Assembly (NCBI GenBank): GCA_046263155.1
Contig: JBHELF010000019.1
Coordinates: 1-57,502 of the forward strand
Direction of reading: 5' to 3'
DNA length: 57,502 nt
Origin: DATADF01 sp046263155
GTDB taxonomy: Bacteria; Actinomycetota; CADDZG01; WHSQ01
The position numbers and the translations under genes are program-made. Positions 17,061-27,800 of this stretch are shown in pieces; the first letter of the stretch is position 1; the number at the start of each line of letters is the position of its first letter. The notes beneath the pieces are model-generated. The model ran no database searches and was not told the origin of the DNA. It saw only the letters and a program-made list of their open reading frames with translations.

Positions 17061-17968
17061 CCGATCAAAGCTTCCGCAAGACGGGACGCGTCGGAGGCCG
17101 ATTTCATGATCGTCGGAAGAGACTTGGCTCCGATGCCTTTCGGGAGCCTCTTAAGTTCCTCGATGTCCGAACTGTCCACGATGAACTCATCGCAGAAATC
17201 CGAATAGAGCGAGGCTACGGCTGAAGCACTCGATTCGCCGACAAGGGAACGCATCATGCGATCGGCGGGCCCTTTCAATGCGGCTCCTCGGATGATCGGG
17301 CTGACCGCGATCACATGGGGATGCGAGATCAACGCGTCGCGTACTCCAGGCAAAGCCAGTATCGGACCGAGAGAAAGAAATGGATTCGAAGGACACAGGA
17401 TCGCGAGATCCGAGCCCGCGAGCGCGTCCAGCACTGCGGGCGTGGGCTTGGCTTCACGCGCACCCAAAAGGACTCCACTGATCTCCGGCTCGGCCCGCTG
17501 CCTTACGAAGTAGTCCTGAAACTCCAGTTCTCGCCCTTCGGCAGTCTGCAGGCGTGTCGGGGCCGCATCGTCCGACATGGGGAGAATCGTCGTTCGCACT
17601 CCCAGCCGTTTTCGGATCTCATCCGCGACGAGGGTCAGGGTCGCTCCGTCGCGAAGGCGCTCGGTGCGATAGAGGCAGGTGGCGAAATCCCGGTCTCCCA
17701 GACGAAACCAACTCTCAACTCCCAGTCTTGCGAGCGATTCCACAACGGTGAAGGTGTCGCCCCTGATCCCCCATCCGCGATCGGTGTCCGCGAGGCCGCC
17801 GAGCCAGTACGTCACGATGTCGACATCGGGTGATACGTGGACTCCATAGATGGTTGCGTCGTCTCCCGTGTTTACGACGGCAGTGAGATCGCCGCTCCCC
17901 AGGAGGGCATCCAGACCCACCAGCAGCTTCGCTCCGCCGACACCGCCCGCCAGGGCCACTACCTTCAA
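17057..17968 (-). CDS. cofD: LPPG:FO 2-phospho-L-lactate transferase (CofD/FbiA)
   Basis: A 303-residue enzyme that joins the phosphoenolpyruvate- or phospholactate-GDP adduct to FO to make (dehydro-)F420-0. The N-terminal KVVALAGGVGGAKLLVGL nucleotide loop is diagnostic, with VNTGDDATIYGVHVSPDVD next, which holds the metal-binding aspartate. LCPSNPFLSLGPIL and ISPIIRGAALKGPADRMM follow later. A longer frame extends upstream to 18238, but its residues are low-complexity and overlap the divergent gene. TTG 17968, four bases after GGAGGG (17978-17973), gives the family-typical N-terminus. CofC/FbiD, which makes the activated substrate, is not in the window. Confidence 0.93.
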   Translation of the reverse strand: MKVVALAGGVGGAKLLVGLDALLGSGDLTAVVNTGDDATIYGVHVSPDVDIVTYWLGGLADTDRGWGIRGDTFTVVESLARLGVESWFRLGDRDFATCLYRTERLRDGATLTLVADEIRKRLGVRTTILPMSDDAAPTRLQTAEGRELEFQDYFVRQRAEPEISGVLLGAREAKPTPAVLDALAGSDLAILCPSNPFLSLGPILALPGVRDALISHPHVIAVSPIIRGAALKGPADRMMRSLVGESSASAVASLYSDFCDEFIVDSSDIEELKRLPKGIGAKSLPTIMKSASDASRLAEALIG

Positions 17969-18011
17969 GTCACCCTCCGAATGAAAACGAACGGCAACGA
18001 TAGTGGGCCTG

Positions 18012-19505
18012 TTGGACGGCTCATATGCTGCAGAGGTGTTCGCGGGCCGGCCTGGGGTCCTTTTCGTTGCCGTGGGCGCTCTGACGGTGTGCCTCGGCAC
18101 CACCCGCGTCTCCCCTGCGACCGCCGCTCGCGCCGCTGCGGTCGTGTTGAGAGATGGAGAAGCTGGGCGACATGAGATTCGCAAGGTGGCTCGGCCCCTG
18201 CAGCGTGACACTGCCATGGAACCCTCGATCTCGGTCAATCCGGATAATCCACTTCACGCCGTAGCGGTGTACATGGTGGGACGCAACGAGGCGGGCTGCG
18301 CGCAAGCGATCGGCTACACCACCACTACCGACGGCGGCAGGAGTTGGACGTCGGGAAACCTTCCGGGGGTGAGCATCGCGACCGGGGGCACCTACCCATT
18401 GGCACAAGACCCCGTCGTCGCATTCGGTCCCGACGACGTCGTGTACGCCATCTCAATGCTGTGCACCGATGGGATGGAGAACGATCTTGGCTTGAGCGTG
18501 TCGCGTGACGGGGGACGAACCTGGAAGGACATGAACCCCCTGCCGCCCGAGCGCACTTTCCCCCTCGATGACAAGCCCTGGATCGCGGTCGATAACGGGA
18601 CCGGTGCCGGTCATCACGAGGGACGTCTCTACCTGGTGTGGGATCAGGTCGATCCGGTCGTCGCCCTTTATTCGGACGATGGGGGCGACACCTGGCACGG
18701 TCCCTCGGTCGTGTTTCCCGGAGTAGGAATCGGAGCCTTGCCCGTGGTTCTTCCCAATGGGGGCCTCGCGGTCATTTTCAAAGCGTTCTATGTGACGGAG
18801 GAAACCGCGACTCTGTACATGTCTGCCGTAGCACCGCTCGCGGGTTCGACCCCTACGGGCGCGCCCCTCGTGTTCGGACCGCCGACTTTGATCGCGAAGG
18901 ACCAGGGGGGTGAGCAGATACGAGAGCAGCGGGCCGCCGGGTTCGTCCCTACCGCCGACGTCGATGCCGAGACCGGACGGATCTATGTCGCCTGGATCGA
19001 TTCTCGGTTCCGATCGGACGCCACCAACGACATCGCGCTGAGTTATTCCGACAACGGTCTCTCTTGGACTGAGCCAATCCGTGTGAATGGCGGACCTACG
19101 GATGATCACGTCGACCATTTCGCACCCTGGCTGGACGTAGGAGATGACGGTTCGGTGCGCCTTGTGTACCGGACTCAGCGGGAGGCCGAGTCGCCGGCGG
19201 ATTTCAGTCCCTTTGTCGACACCTGGTATGTGGAGTCCACCGATAATGGAGCCACCTTCAGCGCTCCCGTGAAGGTCAATCGCAGAGTGCGAACCGACGT
19301 TCGCTTCGCGGCGAAGGCGCGCGCCAAAGCATTCTTCGGTGAGTACAACCAGATCGCGGCAGCGAAGTCCTGGACTTACGTTGCGCGCGCCGAGTCCTTT
19401 GCTCTCAGCTCAGCCGAGCGCCGCAAGGCCCTGTTTCCCCCGGTGGTCCACCATCAGCGGATCTGGGTCGCCGTGCTCGATCGAGATGGAAACGGCAGGC
19501 CCTGA
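18012..19505 (+). CDS. Secreted sialidase-like BNR/Asp-box repeat protein
   Basis: A protein of about 497 residues with an N-terminal signal segment (GVLFVAVGALTVCLG) and at least five Asp-box motifs (for example TTDGGRSWTS, SRDGGRTWKD, SDDGGDTWHG and STDNGATFSA). This predicts a sialidase-type six-bladed beta-propeller. True sialidase needs an arginine triad and an FRIP motif, which I do not see, so glycan binding or another activity is possible. GTG 18003 or GTG 18036 could start it. TTG 18012 is favoured because GATAGT (17999-18004) lies seven bases upstream. It is divergent from cofD and 20 bases upstream of the M6 protease gene, so the two secreted proteins may be co-expressed. Confidence 0.75.
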   Translation: MDGSYAAEVFAGRPGVLFVAVGALTVCLGTTRVSPATAARAAAVVLRDGEAGRHEIRKVARPLQRDTAMEPSISVNPDNPLHAVAVYMVGRNEAGCAQAIGYTTTTDGGRSWTSGNLPGVSIATGGTYPLAQDPVVAFGPDDVVYAISMLCTDGMENDLGLSVSRDGGRTWKDMNPLPPERTFPLDDKPWIAVDNGTGAGHHEGRLYLVWDQVDPVVALYSDDGGDTWHGPSVVFPGVGIGALPVVLPNGGLAVIFKAFYVTEETATLYMSAVAPLAGSTPTGAPLVFGPPTLIAKDQGGEQIREQRAAGFVPTADVDAETGRIYVAWIDSRFRSDATNDIALSYSDNGLSWTEPIRVNGGPTDDHVDHFAPWLDVGDDGSVRLVYRTQREAESPADFSPFVDTWYVESTDNGATFSAPVKVNRRVRTDVRFAAKARAKAFFGEYNQIAAAKSWTYVARAESFALSSAERRKALFPPVVHHQRIWVAVLDRDGNGRP

Positions 19506-19525
19506 GGCCGCAGGACTGGGCGACG

Positions 19526-22450
19526 ATGACGAGAAGTAAATCTGTGGTGGATACGTCGAGGCGACCTTTGCGCCCGCTTCTCATCCTGTGTTCGGGACTG
19601 CTGCTCCTCACCGGACGACCGGCTTGGAGCGACACACCGATCTCCGCTGCCAACGCCAACGCTGAGGTCCTTCAGAACGCCTCCACCACAGGGCTGAGCC
19701 TGGAGAACAGCTTTGTTTCGGCTCGAGGCTGGGTTAAGCCGGGCGAGAGATATCCCTTCCGCGTTCTCGTCCGCAACCACGCGCGTCCTCAGGCCGGCAG
19801 GGCGACCGTCACCATCCGCCCGGTCGACGGTGCTACTTACATAGCCGCCAACCCGGTGAAGAGCGGGCGGGCGCGCATTAGTGACGGAAGCGTCCGGTGG
19901 GCGATCGACGACATACCGGGCGCGTCCGGCGGGGTCCCGGGCGAGAGGTCTTTGGTGGTTGTGGCCCGGGCCGATGGCCTGAAGATGGATCCCGAGATCG
20001 TCTGGAAGAACCTTTCCTCGGTTGCGGAGCTCAGATATCGCGATGCGCAGGGCGCCCATACCCTGCGCGCGACGAGTCATGGGCCGAAGGTCATTCCGCC
20101 CAACCCGATCTACGACACGGCCCGATACGGCGACCGGCCCTTTCCCGTGGTCCCGGTGGACTACTTCGATCGCCAGCATGCTCCCGGTCGTTCCGGCGAA
20201 CGCCTGGCGGAGGTACTGAACTCGCCCACGTACGCGGGCTCTACCTTCAATCTGTACCAGGAGATGTCCTTCGGACAGCTCTTCCCACACGGAACCGTTC
20301 CTTCGGCAGGCATCGACAGCGCAGGATTCGACGTCGCATGGAAAAGCGACCGTTACAAGGAGAGAGGTTTTCAGTTCACCACTCTCCAGCCCCAAGATAG
20401 CTGCCGGGGCGTCACCCGGCGAGACCTGGTCGGAACCCCTCTGTATTCGGAGAGGATCAGAGACGGCTGGTATCAGCTTCCGGGGACTACCGATTACTAC
20501 GGCGACGACCGCTACGGGACGGCCCTGATCGGGGCTTTGGGGGGTATCGGAAGCCTCCAGGCCTACGACAGAGCTTGCGGTCCCCCCGGCAAGGCCGTCT
20601 ACGACGCGGCACACATAGCCGATCCCGAGATCGACTATTCCGACTACGACACCGACAAGGATGGGGTTGTCGATTTCTTCATGCTCATCTTCGTCGGCCG
20701 CGGGGGTCACGGTGTCTCGCAGACGAGCGTCCCGCCCTACGACAACATCTGGCCACACTCTTCCAGTCTGAAAAACGATTACATCGATCCCGACACGGGA
20801 CTCAAGGGTTACATCTCGGACGACCAATTGAAAGATCTCCGGGGCCGCAAACTCTATTTCCGCACCAAAGCCCGCACGCGCATGACGACCCGGAAAACGA
20901 GGTTCCCTGTGTATGTGCGCGTCGGCCCTTACAACGTCAACCCGGAGACGGCGATCGACCGTGCCAGTGTCATCTCTCACGAATACGGACACTCACTGGG
21001 ACTGCCGGACTTCTATTCGACGGGCTCACGAGAGACCTACGGCGACTGGAACCTCATGGCGAGCGACAAGGCTCAACATATGGACGTCTTCGCCAAACAA
21101 GAGCTGGGTTGGCTGATACCCCGTGTGCTCGAAGAGGGGACGCGCGTAATAAAGCGCTGGCGAGATTCAAAGCGGAATACGCATCGCATCGATTGGAAGA
21201 CGCCCGCGGGACGCAGCTACAGGCTCTCCGGTCCGGGTGTCGATAACGGGGAGGCTTACGTAGCCAAGCTCCCGGCTCGGCCCGCCGTGGATCCCGAGAA
21301 AGTACGAGAGGGAGCCTCACCCGAACACGTGTGGTGGTCGGGTTCGGGTCGAAACTTTGGATGTCCTCCGGCCGCGGGGCACAACCTCGATATCTACCTG
21401 CCGGAGCTGGAGGATCTGGCTCCCGGGACTTCCGTCACCGTCACCTTCAAGTCCTATTGGGAGATCAAGTGGGACGACGACTACGGCTTCGTCATGTACA
21501 CGACGGACCGGGGCCAAAGCTACCGCTCTCTTCCTTCGCAGAATCAGTACACGACACCGGTCCTCTTGAATCCCGGGAACGATGAATGCCAGGCGATCTA
21601 CGGCAACGGGATAACCGGAACGAGCGGCTCCTACCAGGCGGGTACTCAAGGAGTGGACCGTGCGGCGGGCAACTATCCCGACGGCCCGTTTCTTCTCGAC
21701 AGCTATGACCTGAGTGAGGCGGCGGGTCAGGACACGGTGTTGCGCTTTTCGTACACGACCGATGGTGGTTCGACCAAACCCGGCTGGTTCATCGACGACC
21801 TCGAGATCACCGCCGACGACGAGGTGATCTACAAGTCGACCTTCGAGGAGTTGCGCCAGGACGACCGAGTGTACAACGGGGCTTGCAAAGATGATCTGAC
21901 TACGGCGCAAAAATGCACTGTCGGCTGGTCATACGTCTCGAGTTCGGAAGACTCGCCGGCCGACCATGCCTACTACATGGAGATGCGAGACCGCTCCGGA
22001 TTCGACGCGTCGGGAAAGGCGCAGAGCGACCGAGGGCTGATCCAATTCCTTCCGGGGCTGCTGCTCGTCTATACCGACGAGAGTCACGGCTATGGGAACG
22101 TCGGCGTGGAGAATCCTCCGCCGCAAAGTCCACTTGATTCGCAGCCCGAGCCGGGCTCCTCCACCCCCAACCTCGACGATGCAGCTTGGACTGCGAATCA
22201 GGGAGATGATGTCTTTTCCGACTTTGGTGAGGGGCACACGGATAACTACACGGATCCCGGTGCGAGCGATCCGGACGGCGCCCAGGACAACTTCTGGCAT
22301 TTCGTTTTTCGCTGTCTGACTTTTCAGGTGTTGTCGATGGAGGGAGACGGCATCGGTCCCGAGACGGTGCCCGGCGATCTGATCGCTAACGTCAAGGTCA
22401 CGATCGGCGAGAACTGCGGCGACTTCAACTACGGCCATCTGTCGCGCTGA
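19526..22450 (+). CDS. Secreted M6-family metalloprotease (immune inhibitor A-like)
   Basis: A 974-residue exported zinc protease. A signal peptide covers about residues 10-36. After an N-terminal propeptide-like region of about 170 residues comes the peptidase domain. It has the zinc site HEYGHSLGLPD near residue 487, a full HExxHxxGxxD M6 motif, followed by GDWNLMAS, the Met-turn region. Downstream domains include aromatic beta-rich segments (GWFIDDLEIT) resembling MAM or immune inhibitor A C-terminal modules. The protein is presumably released or wall-associated and degrades external protein. It follows the BNR protein by 20 bases, and fbiC starts 22 bases after its stop from its own promoter-like site. 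Confidence 0.85.
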   Translation: MTRSKSVVDTSRRPLRPLLILCSGLLLLTGRPAWSDTPISAANANAEVLQNASTTGLSLENSFVSARGWVKPGERYPFRVLVRNHARPQAGRATVTIRPVDGATYIAANPVKSGRARISDGSVRWAIDDIPGASGGVPGERSLVVVARADGLKMDPEIVWKNLSSVAELRYRDAQGAHTLRATSHGPKVIPPNPIYDTARYGDRPFPVVPVDYFDRQHAPGRSGERLAEVLNSPTYAGSTFNLYQEMSFGQLFPHGTVPSAGIDSAGFDVAWKSDRYKERGFQFTTLQPQDSCRGVTRRDLVGTPLYSERIRDGWYQLPGTTDYYGDDRYGTALIGALGGIGSLQAYDRACGPPGKAVYDAAHIADPEIDYSDYDTDKDGVVDFFMLIFVGRGGHGVSQTSVPPYDNIWPHSSSLKNDYIDPDTGLKGYISDDQLKDLRGRKLYFRTKARTRMTTRKTRFPVYVRVGPYNVNPETAIDRASVISHEYGHSLGLPDFYSTGSRETYGDWNLMASDKAQHMDVFAKQELGWLIPRVLEEGTRVIKRWRDSKRNTHRIDWKTPAGRSYRLSGPGVDNGEAYVAKLPARPAVDPEKVREGASPEHVWWSGSGRNFGCPPAAGHNLDIYLPELEDLAPGTSVTVTFKSYWEIKWDDDYGFVMYTTDRGQSYRSLPSQNQYTTPVLLNPGNDECQAIYGNGITGTSGSYQAGTQGVDRAAGNYPDGPFLLDSYDLSEAAGQDTVLRFSYTTDGGSTKPGWFIDDLEITADDEVIYKSTFEELRQDDRVYNGACKDDLTTAQKCTVGWSYVSSSEDSPADHAYYMEMRDRSGFDASGKAQSDRGLIQFLPGLLLVYTDESHGYGNVGVENPPPQSPLDSQPEPGSSTPNLDDAAWTANQGDDVFSDFGEGHTDNYTDPGASDPDGAQDNFWHFVFRCLTFQVLSMEGDGIGPETVPGDLIANVKVTIGENCGDFNYGHLSR

Positions 22451-22460
22451 CATCCTCTAG

Positions 22461-22466
22461 TAGCCT
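22461..22466 (+). promoter_or_regulatory. -10-like TAGCCT of fbiC
   Basis: TAGCCT ends six bases before ATG 22473, with no Shine-Dalgarno sequence between, which suggests a leaderless fbiC mRNA. Confidence 0.5.
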
Positions 22467-22472
22467 GCTCGA

Positions 22473-24878
22473 ATGACTCAGACCGAGCAGTTGGCCGCGC
22501 GCGCCGCGCGTGGCGAACGGCTGGATGACCCGGCCATTAGAGCTCTTGCGAGGGGTTCGTTGCACGAGCCGGAGCCTCTTCTCGCGGCCGCAGTTGCGAT
22601 CAGAGATGGCTCAACGGGTCCTCGAATAACTTTCTCCAAGAAGGTCTTCATTCCCCTCACGAAGCTGTGCCGCGACAGCTGTGGCTATTGCACTTTCGCG
22701 CACCCACCTCGGGCGGGGGAGAGCGCGTACTTAAAGATGGACGAGGTACTGGCGATAGCGCGCGCCGGTGAGGCCGCCGGTTGCAAGGAGGCTCTGTTCA
22801 CGCTCGGCGAGAAACCCGAGCGCAAATGGGCCGAGGCGCGCGCGGAGCTCAACGCACTGGGTTACTCCACGACGATTGATTACCTCGTCGCGGCCTGTCG
22901 AGCCGTACTCGCCGAGACGTCGCTCCTGCCGCACGCGAATCCGGGCACCCTTACTCGAGATGAGACCGAGGCCCTCAGAGAGGTCAGTGTCAGCCAGGGC
23001 ATGATGCTGGAAACGCTGTCGACCCGACTGCTGGCAAGAGGGATGGCTCATTTCGGTGCCCCCGACAAGAAGCCCTCCGCGCGACTTGCGACGCTCGAGG
23101 CCGCGGGCCGGGCGCGCGTGCCGTTTACAACCGGCATCCTCATCGGGATCGGGGAGACGTACGAGGAGCGAGTCGACGCCTTGCTCGCAATCCGACGCTC
23201 ACACGAACGCCTCGGCCATATTCAAGAGGTCATCATCCAGAATTTCAGGGCCAAGCCCTCCACCCCTATGGCGCTGCATTCCGAGCCGACCGTCGAGGAG
23301 ATGGGCATCGCGGTGGCGCTCGCGCGCGTCATCATGGGCCCCGACGTCGGTATCCAGGCCCCCCCGAATCTCACGCCCGCGCAGTACGGTTCCTATCTCG
23401 CTGCGGGTCTCTCGGACTGGGGAGGCGTTTCCCCCGTCACTCCCGATCACGTCAATCCCGAGCGACCGTGGCCGCATCTCGACGATCTCAGAGCGATCAC
23501 CGAGGAACACGGCTTCTTGCTCCTCGAACGACTAGCGATCTACCCGACATACTGCGACGTCCCCCCGGCGGTGACGAAGTGGGTCGATCCCGCCCTACGT
23601 CAGCGCGTGCTGGATGCGACGGATGCCGAGGGTTATCGACGGCCCGATGAAGAGTGGTATTCGGGCGCCAGCGCGCCGCCTCCGCGAACTGCCACCATCG
23701 CCTTGGAGCAGGCGGGGGCCGGCGCGTGGCGCGTGCCCGGCCGAGTCGTCCGCCCCGCCCTGCGTGAGGTGCTCGATCGTGCGGCGGATGGACTCGTGCC
23801 ATCGGAAAAGCAGATAGCTCTGTTGTTTAGCGCGCGTGGCGCGGAGACAGAGCAGCTCTATGCGGTCGCCGACGGATTGCGGCGCGAGGTCGTCGGAGAC
23901 GAGGTCACCTACGTTGTAAACCGGAACGTGAACTACACCAACATGTGTTATTTCCGCTGCGGCTTCTGCGCGTTTTCAAAGGGTCCTAAATCGCTGAACC
24001 TGCGCGGCGAGCCTTACCTGTTGTCTCCCGAGGAGGTCGCGCTCCGTGCGCGAGAAGCCCACGACAAAGGTGCCACCGAGATCTGTATGCAGGGAGGGAT
24101 ACATCACTCCTTCACTGCGGACGACTATGTCGAGTACGTCAAGGCCGTCAAGCATGCGGTCCCCGAGATTCATGTTCACGCATTCACGGCTCTCGAGGTG
24201 CACCAAGGAGCTGCGGCCTCAGATCTACGCGTCGTTGACTTTCTGTCAACGCTGAAGGATGTGGGTTTGGCGACTCTGCCGGGAACGGCTGCCGAGATTC
24301 TGGACGACGAAATACGTGCGCTCATCTGTCCCGACAAGATCTCGACCCAGCAATGGTGCGACGTCCACCTCGCAGCCCATTCGCTCGGGCTGCGTTCGAA
24401 CGCGACCATCATGTTCGGCACACTGGAGGGCCCTCGGCACTGGGCGAGGCATCTCGTAGTTGTGCGGGAGTTGCACCACCGGATCCTCGCCGAGGGAGGA
24501 GCCGGGCTTTTCGAGTTCGTTCCCTTGCCGTTCGTGCACATGGCAGCCCCCATCTACCTAAAGGGTCGGGCTCGTCGCGGCCCTACATTTGATGAGGCCC
24601 TGAAGATGCATGCCGTCGCGCGCATCGCGCTGCACGGCGCGATCGAGAACATCCAGGTTTCCTGGGTCAAGATGGGTATCGAGGGTGCACGGCTGGCCTT
24701 GCAGGTCGGTGCAAATGACCTCGGCGGCACGCTGATGGACGAAAACATCTCCCGCGCCGCAGGCGCGTCCCACGGGCAGGAACTCACCGCACAGGAGATG
24801 GAGCGGCTCATCGTGTCCATCGGCAGGATTCCTCGGCGCAGGACCACCCTCTACGGCGTGCCTGCGGCCACGTCCTAG
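22473..24878 (+). CDS. fbiC: FO synthase, fused CofG-CofH (FbiC)
   Basis: An 801-residue fusion of two radical-SAM enzymes that together make FO, the deazaflavin chromophore of F420, from tyrosine and 5-amino-6-ribitylaminouracil. The CofG half spans about residues 1-375, with the CRDSCGYC cluster motif near residue 67. The CofH half spans about 410-801, with CYFRCGFC near residue 492. Both CxxxCxxC cluster motifs are intact, and length and domain order match actinobacterial FbiC. It lies on the opposite strand from cofD-cofE, about 4.5 kb away, with two secreted-protein genes between. Confidence 0.96.
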   Translation: MTQTEQLAARAARGERLDDPAIRALARGSLHEPEPLLAAAVAIRDGSTGPRITFSKKVFIPLTKLCRDSCGYCTFAHPPRAGESAYLKMDEVLAIARAGEAAGCKEALFTLGEKPERKWAEARAELNALGYSTTIDYLVAACRAVLAETSLLPHANPGTLTRDETEALREVSVSQGMMLETLSTRLLARGMAHFGAPDKKPSARLATLEAAGRARVPFTTGILIGIGETYEERVDALLAIRRSHERLGHIQEVIIQNFRAKPSTPMALHSEPTVEEMGIAVALARVIMGPDVGIQAPPNLTPAQYGSYLAAGLSDWGGVSPVTPDHVNPERPWPHLDDLRAITEEHGFLLLERLAIYPTYCDVPPAVTKWVDPALRQRVLDATDAEGYRRPDEEWYSGASAPPPRTATIALEQAGAGAWRVPGRVVRPALREVLDRAADGLVPSEKQIALLFSARGAETEQLYAVADGLRREVVGDEVTYVVNRNVNYTNMCYFRCGFCAFSKGPKSLNLRGEPYLLSPEEVALRAREAHDKGATEICMQGGIHHSFTADDYVEYVKAVKHAVPEIHVHAFTALEVHQGAAASDLRVVDFLSTLKDVGLATLPGTAAEILDDEIRALICPDKISTQQWCDVHLAAHSLGLRSNATIMFGTLEGPRHWARHLVVVRELHHRILAEGGAGLFEFVPLPFVHMAAPIYLKGRARRGPTFDEALKMHAVARIALHGAIENIQVSWVKMGIEGARLALQVGANDLGGTLMDENISRAAGASHGQELTAQEMERLIVSIGRIPRRRTTLYGVPAATS

Positions 24879-24887
24879 GAACTCCTC

Positions 24888-27800
24888 ATGGCTGTGACGC
24901 TACCCACTACGAGAACACGCGCGGCGAAGCCCCGCCGAGGACCGGAACCGACCGTGTTGGCCGTGCTCGTAACTCACCAGGGCAAAGCCTGGATTCGTCG
25001 CTGTCTAGTAGCCCTCAACACGCAGACGTATAAAAGCCTCGATGTACTCGTCGTAGATGACGCGTCCCCCGATTCGCGTCAACCTCCGGCCCTTCGGCGG
25101 ATCGTGAAACGGCATTTGCAGCGCCGCAGATGGGCCGTATTTCGCACGCCGCGACCGCTGGGGTTCGGCGGCGCGGTCAACTGGGCTCTGTCCCGCGTTC
25201 GTACACGGGTAGACCTTCTCCTTTTCCTGCATGACGACGCGGAGCTCGATCGCGACGCGGTCGAGAAAATGGTCCAACGCTTACGCGGCGAAGCATCCAC
25301 CGCGATCGTCGGTCCCAAGATCGTGTCCTGGGACGACCCCGAACGATTAGAGGAAGTGGGGATGGCCGCCGATCGCTTCGGCTATCCCTATAAGGGGCTT
25401 GAAGAGGGCGAGATCGATCTTGGCCAACACGATGTGGCGGCGGAGGTCTTTTTTGTGTCGTCCACGTGCATGCTGGTGCGACACGATGTATTCCGCGACT
25501 TGCGTGGGTTCGATGCGCGGATGCGCGCCTTCGCCGAGGACCTCGACCTCTGTTGGCGGGCGCGCATCGCAGGGCACGGAGTGCGAGTTGAGCCGGAAGC
25601 GCGCGCTCGCCATGCCATGGCGCTTGCGACGGGCCAGCGCGCGTCTCCTTTCCTCCCGATCCGCTACTTCATAAGACGAAATCGGCTGCGAGCGGTTGCG
25701 AAGAGTGCCTCATCGCTGAGGTTGCTTGCGCTCATTCCGCAGTACGTGTTGCTGGCTCTCGCCGAGATGATCGGTTTCGTCGTTCTGCGGCAGCCGCGCG
25801 AGATCCTGAATCTCACGCGCGCTCTGGCCTGGAATGCGGCTGCTCTGCCGTCCACGTTGGCCGAACGTGCCCGAGTTCAGGGCGTGAGGAGAATCCCCGA
25901 CCGACGTCTCCTTCGCTACACGGTGAGGCAGTCGACCCGGGTCCGCTCCTACGTAGGCCACCAGGCCGAACGTCTGGAAGAGGCTTGGGCACACAGGGCG
26001 GAGGTGTTCGCCCGGGGCAGCGGTGGATTCCGGACGCTTGTCGCACGCGTCAAGGGCGTCCCCGGAGTGGTGTTCCTGGTCGCGCTTTTCGCTCTCTTGC
26101 TTGGGTTCCGCCATGCTCTTTGGACACCTCCGATTGCCCTCGGAGAACTGCTGCCCTTTCCCGACCGGGCTGCCGGCGCGTGGCGCGCGTTTCTGACGCC
26201 GTGGCAGTCGACGGGCCTGGGTCAGCCCGGACCCGCAGCGCCATTACTTGCGCTTCTCGGCGGGTTCCCATTTCTGTCGTTGGGCTCGGCCGGGGGGGCG
26301 CAAAAGCTTCTCCTCGTGGTTCTCGGCGGCGCCTCGTTCGTCGGGGCTTACCGGCTGGTCGCCCCCGTGGTGGATCGCCCGGCTCGGATCCTCGCGGGAG
26401 TGGTGTACACCCTGGGTCCCCTCGGGTACTCCGGGATTCGTAACGGCGCGCTTGGAGCCCTGGTGTTCGGCGCCGCGGCCCCCTTTGCGCTGCTTGCCCT
26501 GATCCGCCTCACGGGCTGGGAGCGCCCGCCCGGCTGGGCGAGAGGAGCCTCCATCGCTCGCCTCGCGCTGGCAGCCGCCATATCCGCGGCCGCCGTGCCC
26601 GGATCCCTGATCCTCTACGGAATCGCCGCCCTCGTCCTGGCGGGCGCGCGCGCCTTTCTCGACCGTCCGGAAAAGGCCGGGCGCGGGTTGACCGGTATCG
26701 GAATAGCACTCTTGGCCGGGTGGGCTCTTCTGCTGCCCTGGAGCGCCGGATGGTTCTCCACCGGCGGAGCTTTCGATCTGTTGCGGGCGCCTTCGACCTG
26801 GAGGGTCTACTCCGGCAGCTTCTCCGGTGACGGCCTCTTGGCTGTCGTGCTCGGACAAATGCCGGAGGGCCTTGCATTGTGGGGGCTGGCGGGGCCCGTT
26901 TTTGGGCTTGTCGCGGTAGGCGTCGGAGAAGGGCAACGCCGGCGGCTCGCCCTCGGCATGTGGGGGGTGATAGCTGCGATCGGCTGGCTCGCGAATCTGA
27001 CGGGCTCCGGTTTTCTGCGGCCGCTTGTGGCTTCGCCCATCGAAGCAGGTGTGCTTGTATCCGTCGCGTTTGCTGCTCTGGCCGGGCTGGGACTCGGCGC
27101 CTTTCGCTTGGATCTGCCGCGACGTGGCCTCGGCATCGTGCACCCTCTAACTGTGGGGGCGATCGCGCTCGCCTTGTTTCTACTCCTGGCGTCGGGGTTG
27201 CCCGCGTTGTGGCGCGGCGATTGGGGGCCGGGTCGTGGGGTCGATCGTGCCCCCGCCGAAGTTGTCGAGCAGGCCCGTTCGGTCCTCGCGGCCGAGGCTC
27301 GGCAAGTGGGTCAACTGCGCGCCCTGTGGGTCGGGGAGGCATGGTCCCCACCGCAGCCGAGTGTCATGCGCCCTCCGCGAAGCTATTTCGTCACCGGCTC
27401 GCGCGGCCAGGTGCTGACGGACAACTTCGAGAACTCGTCCGAGTCCTCGGACGACTTCTTGGCACGGGCCGTCGGATCTATCGAGGCCGATGCCACGGAC
27501 AGAGGCGGCAGCCTTCTGGGGGCTTTCAATATCCGTTTTGTCGTAGTCGACCGTAATGGCCGTCCAAGTTCCTGGTTGCGCCAGCGCGATCTGGCTCTAT
27601 TGCGGAGCGAGCCCGCATACCTACTGTTTGAGAATCAGTCCCCGATCGTGCACGCGGGGCTGTTCGAGGAGATCCCGATCTATGTGCGCGCGGTGTCTGA
27701 GGGGGAAGCGGTGCTATCGGGAGGACGTGCCCCGGCTCAGCGGCGAGCGCTCGAGCCATCGTCGAGTCGTGCTTACCATGCTGCAGACGTTGCGGGACCC

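Noticed and set aside
17969..18238. N-terminal extension of CofD to 393 residues
   Set aside because: It is low-complexity and overlaps the divergent gene, and GGAGGG marks TTG 17968.
19454..20992. Long minus-strand open frame (512 codons) opposite the M6 protease
   Set aside because: It has Arg/Val/Asp-rich composition without domain features and sits over a well-supported gene. It is a shadow frame in GC-rich DNA.
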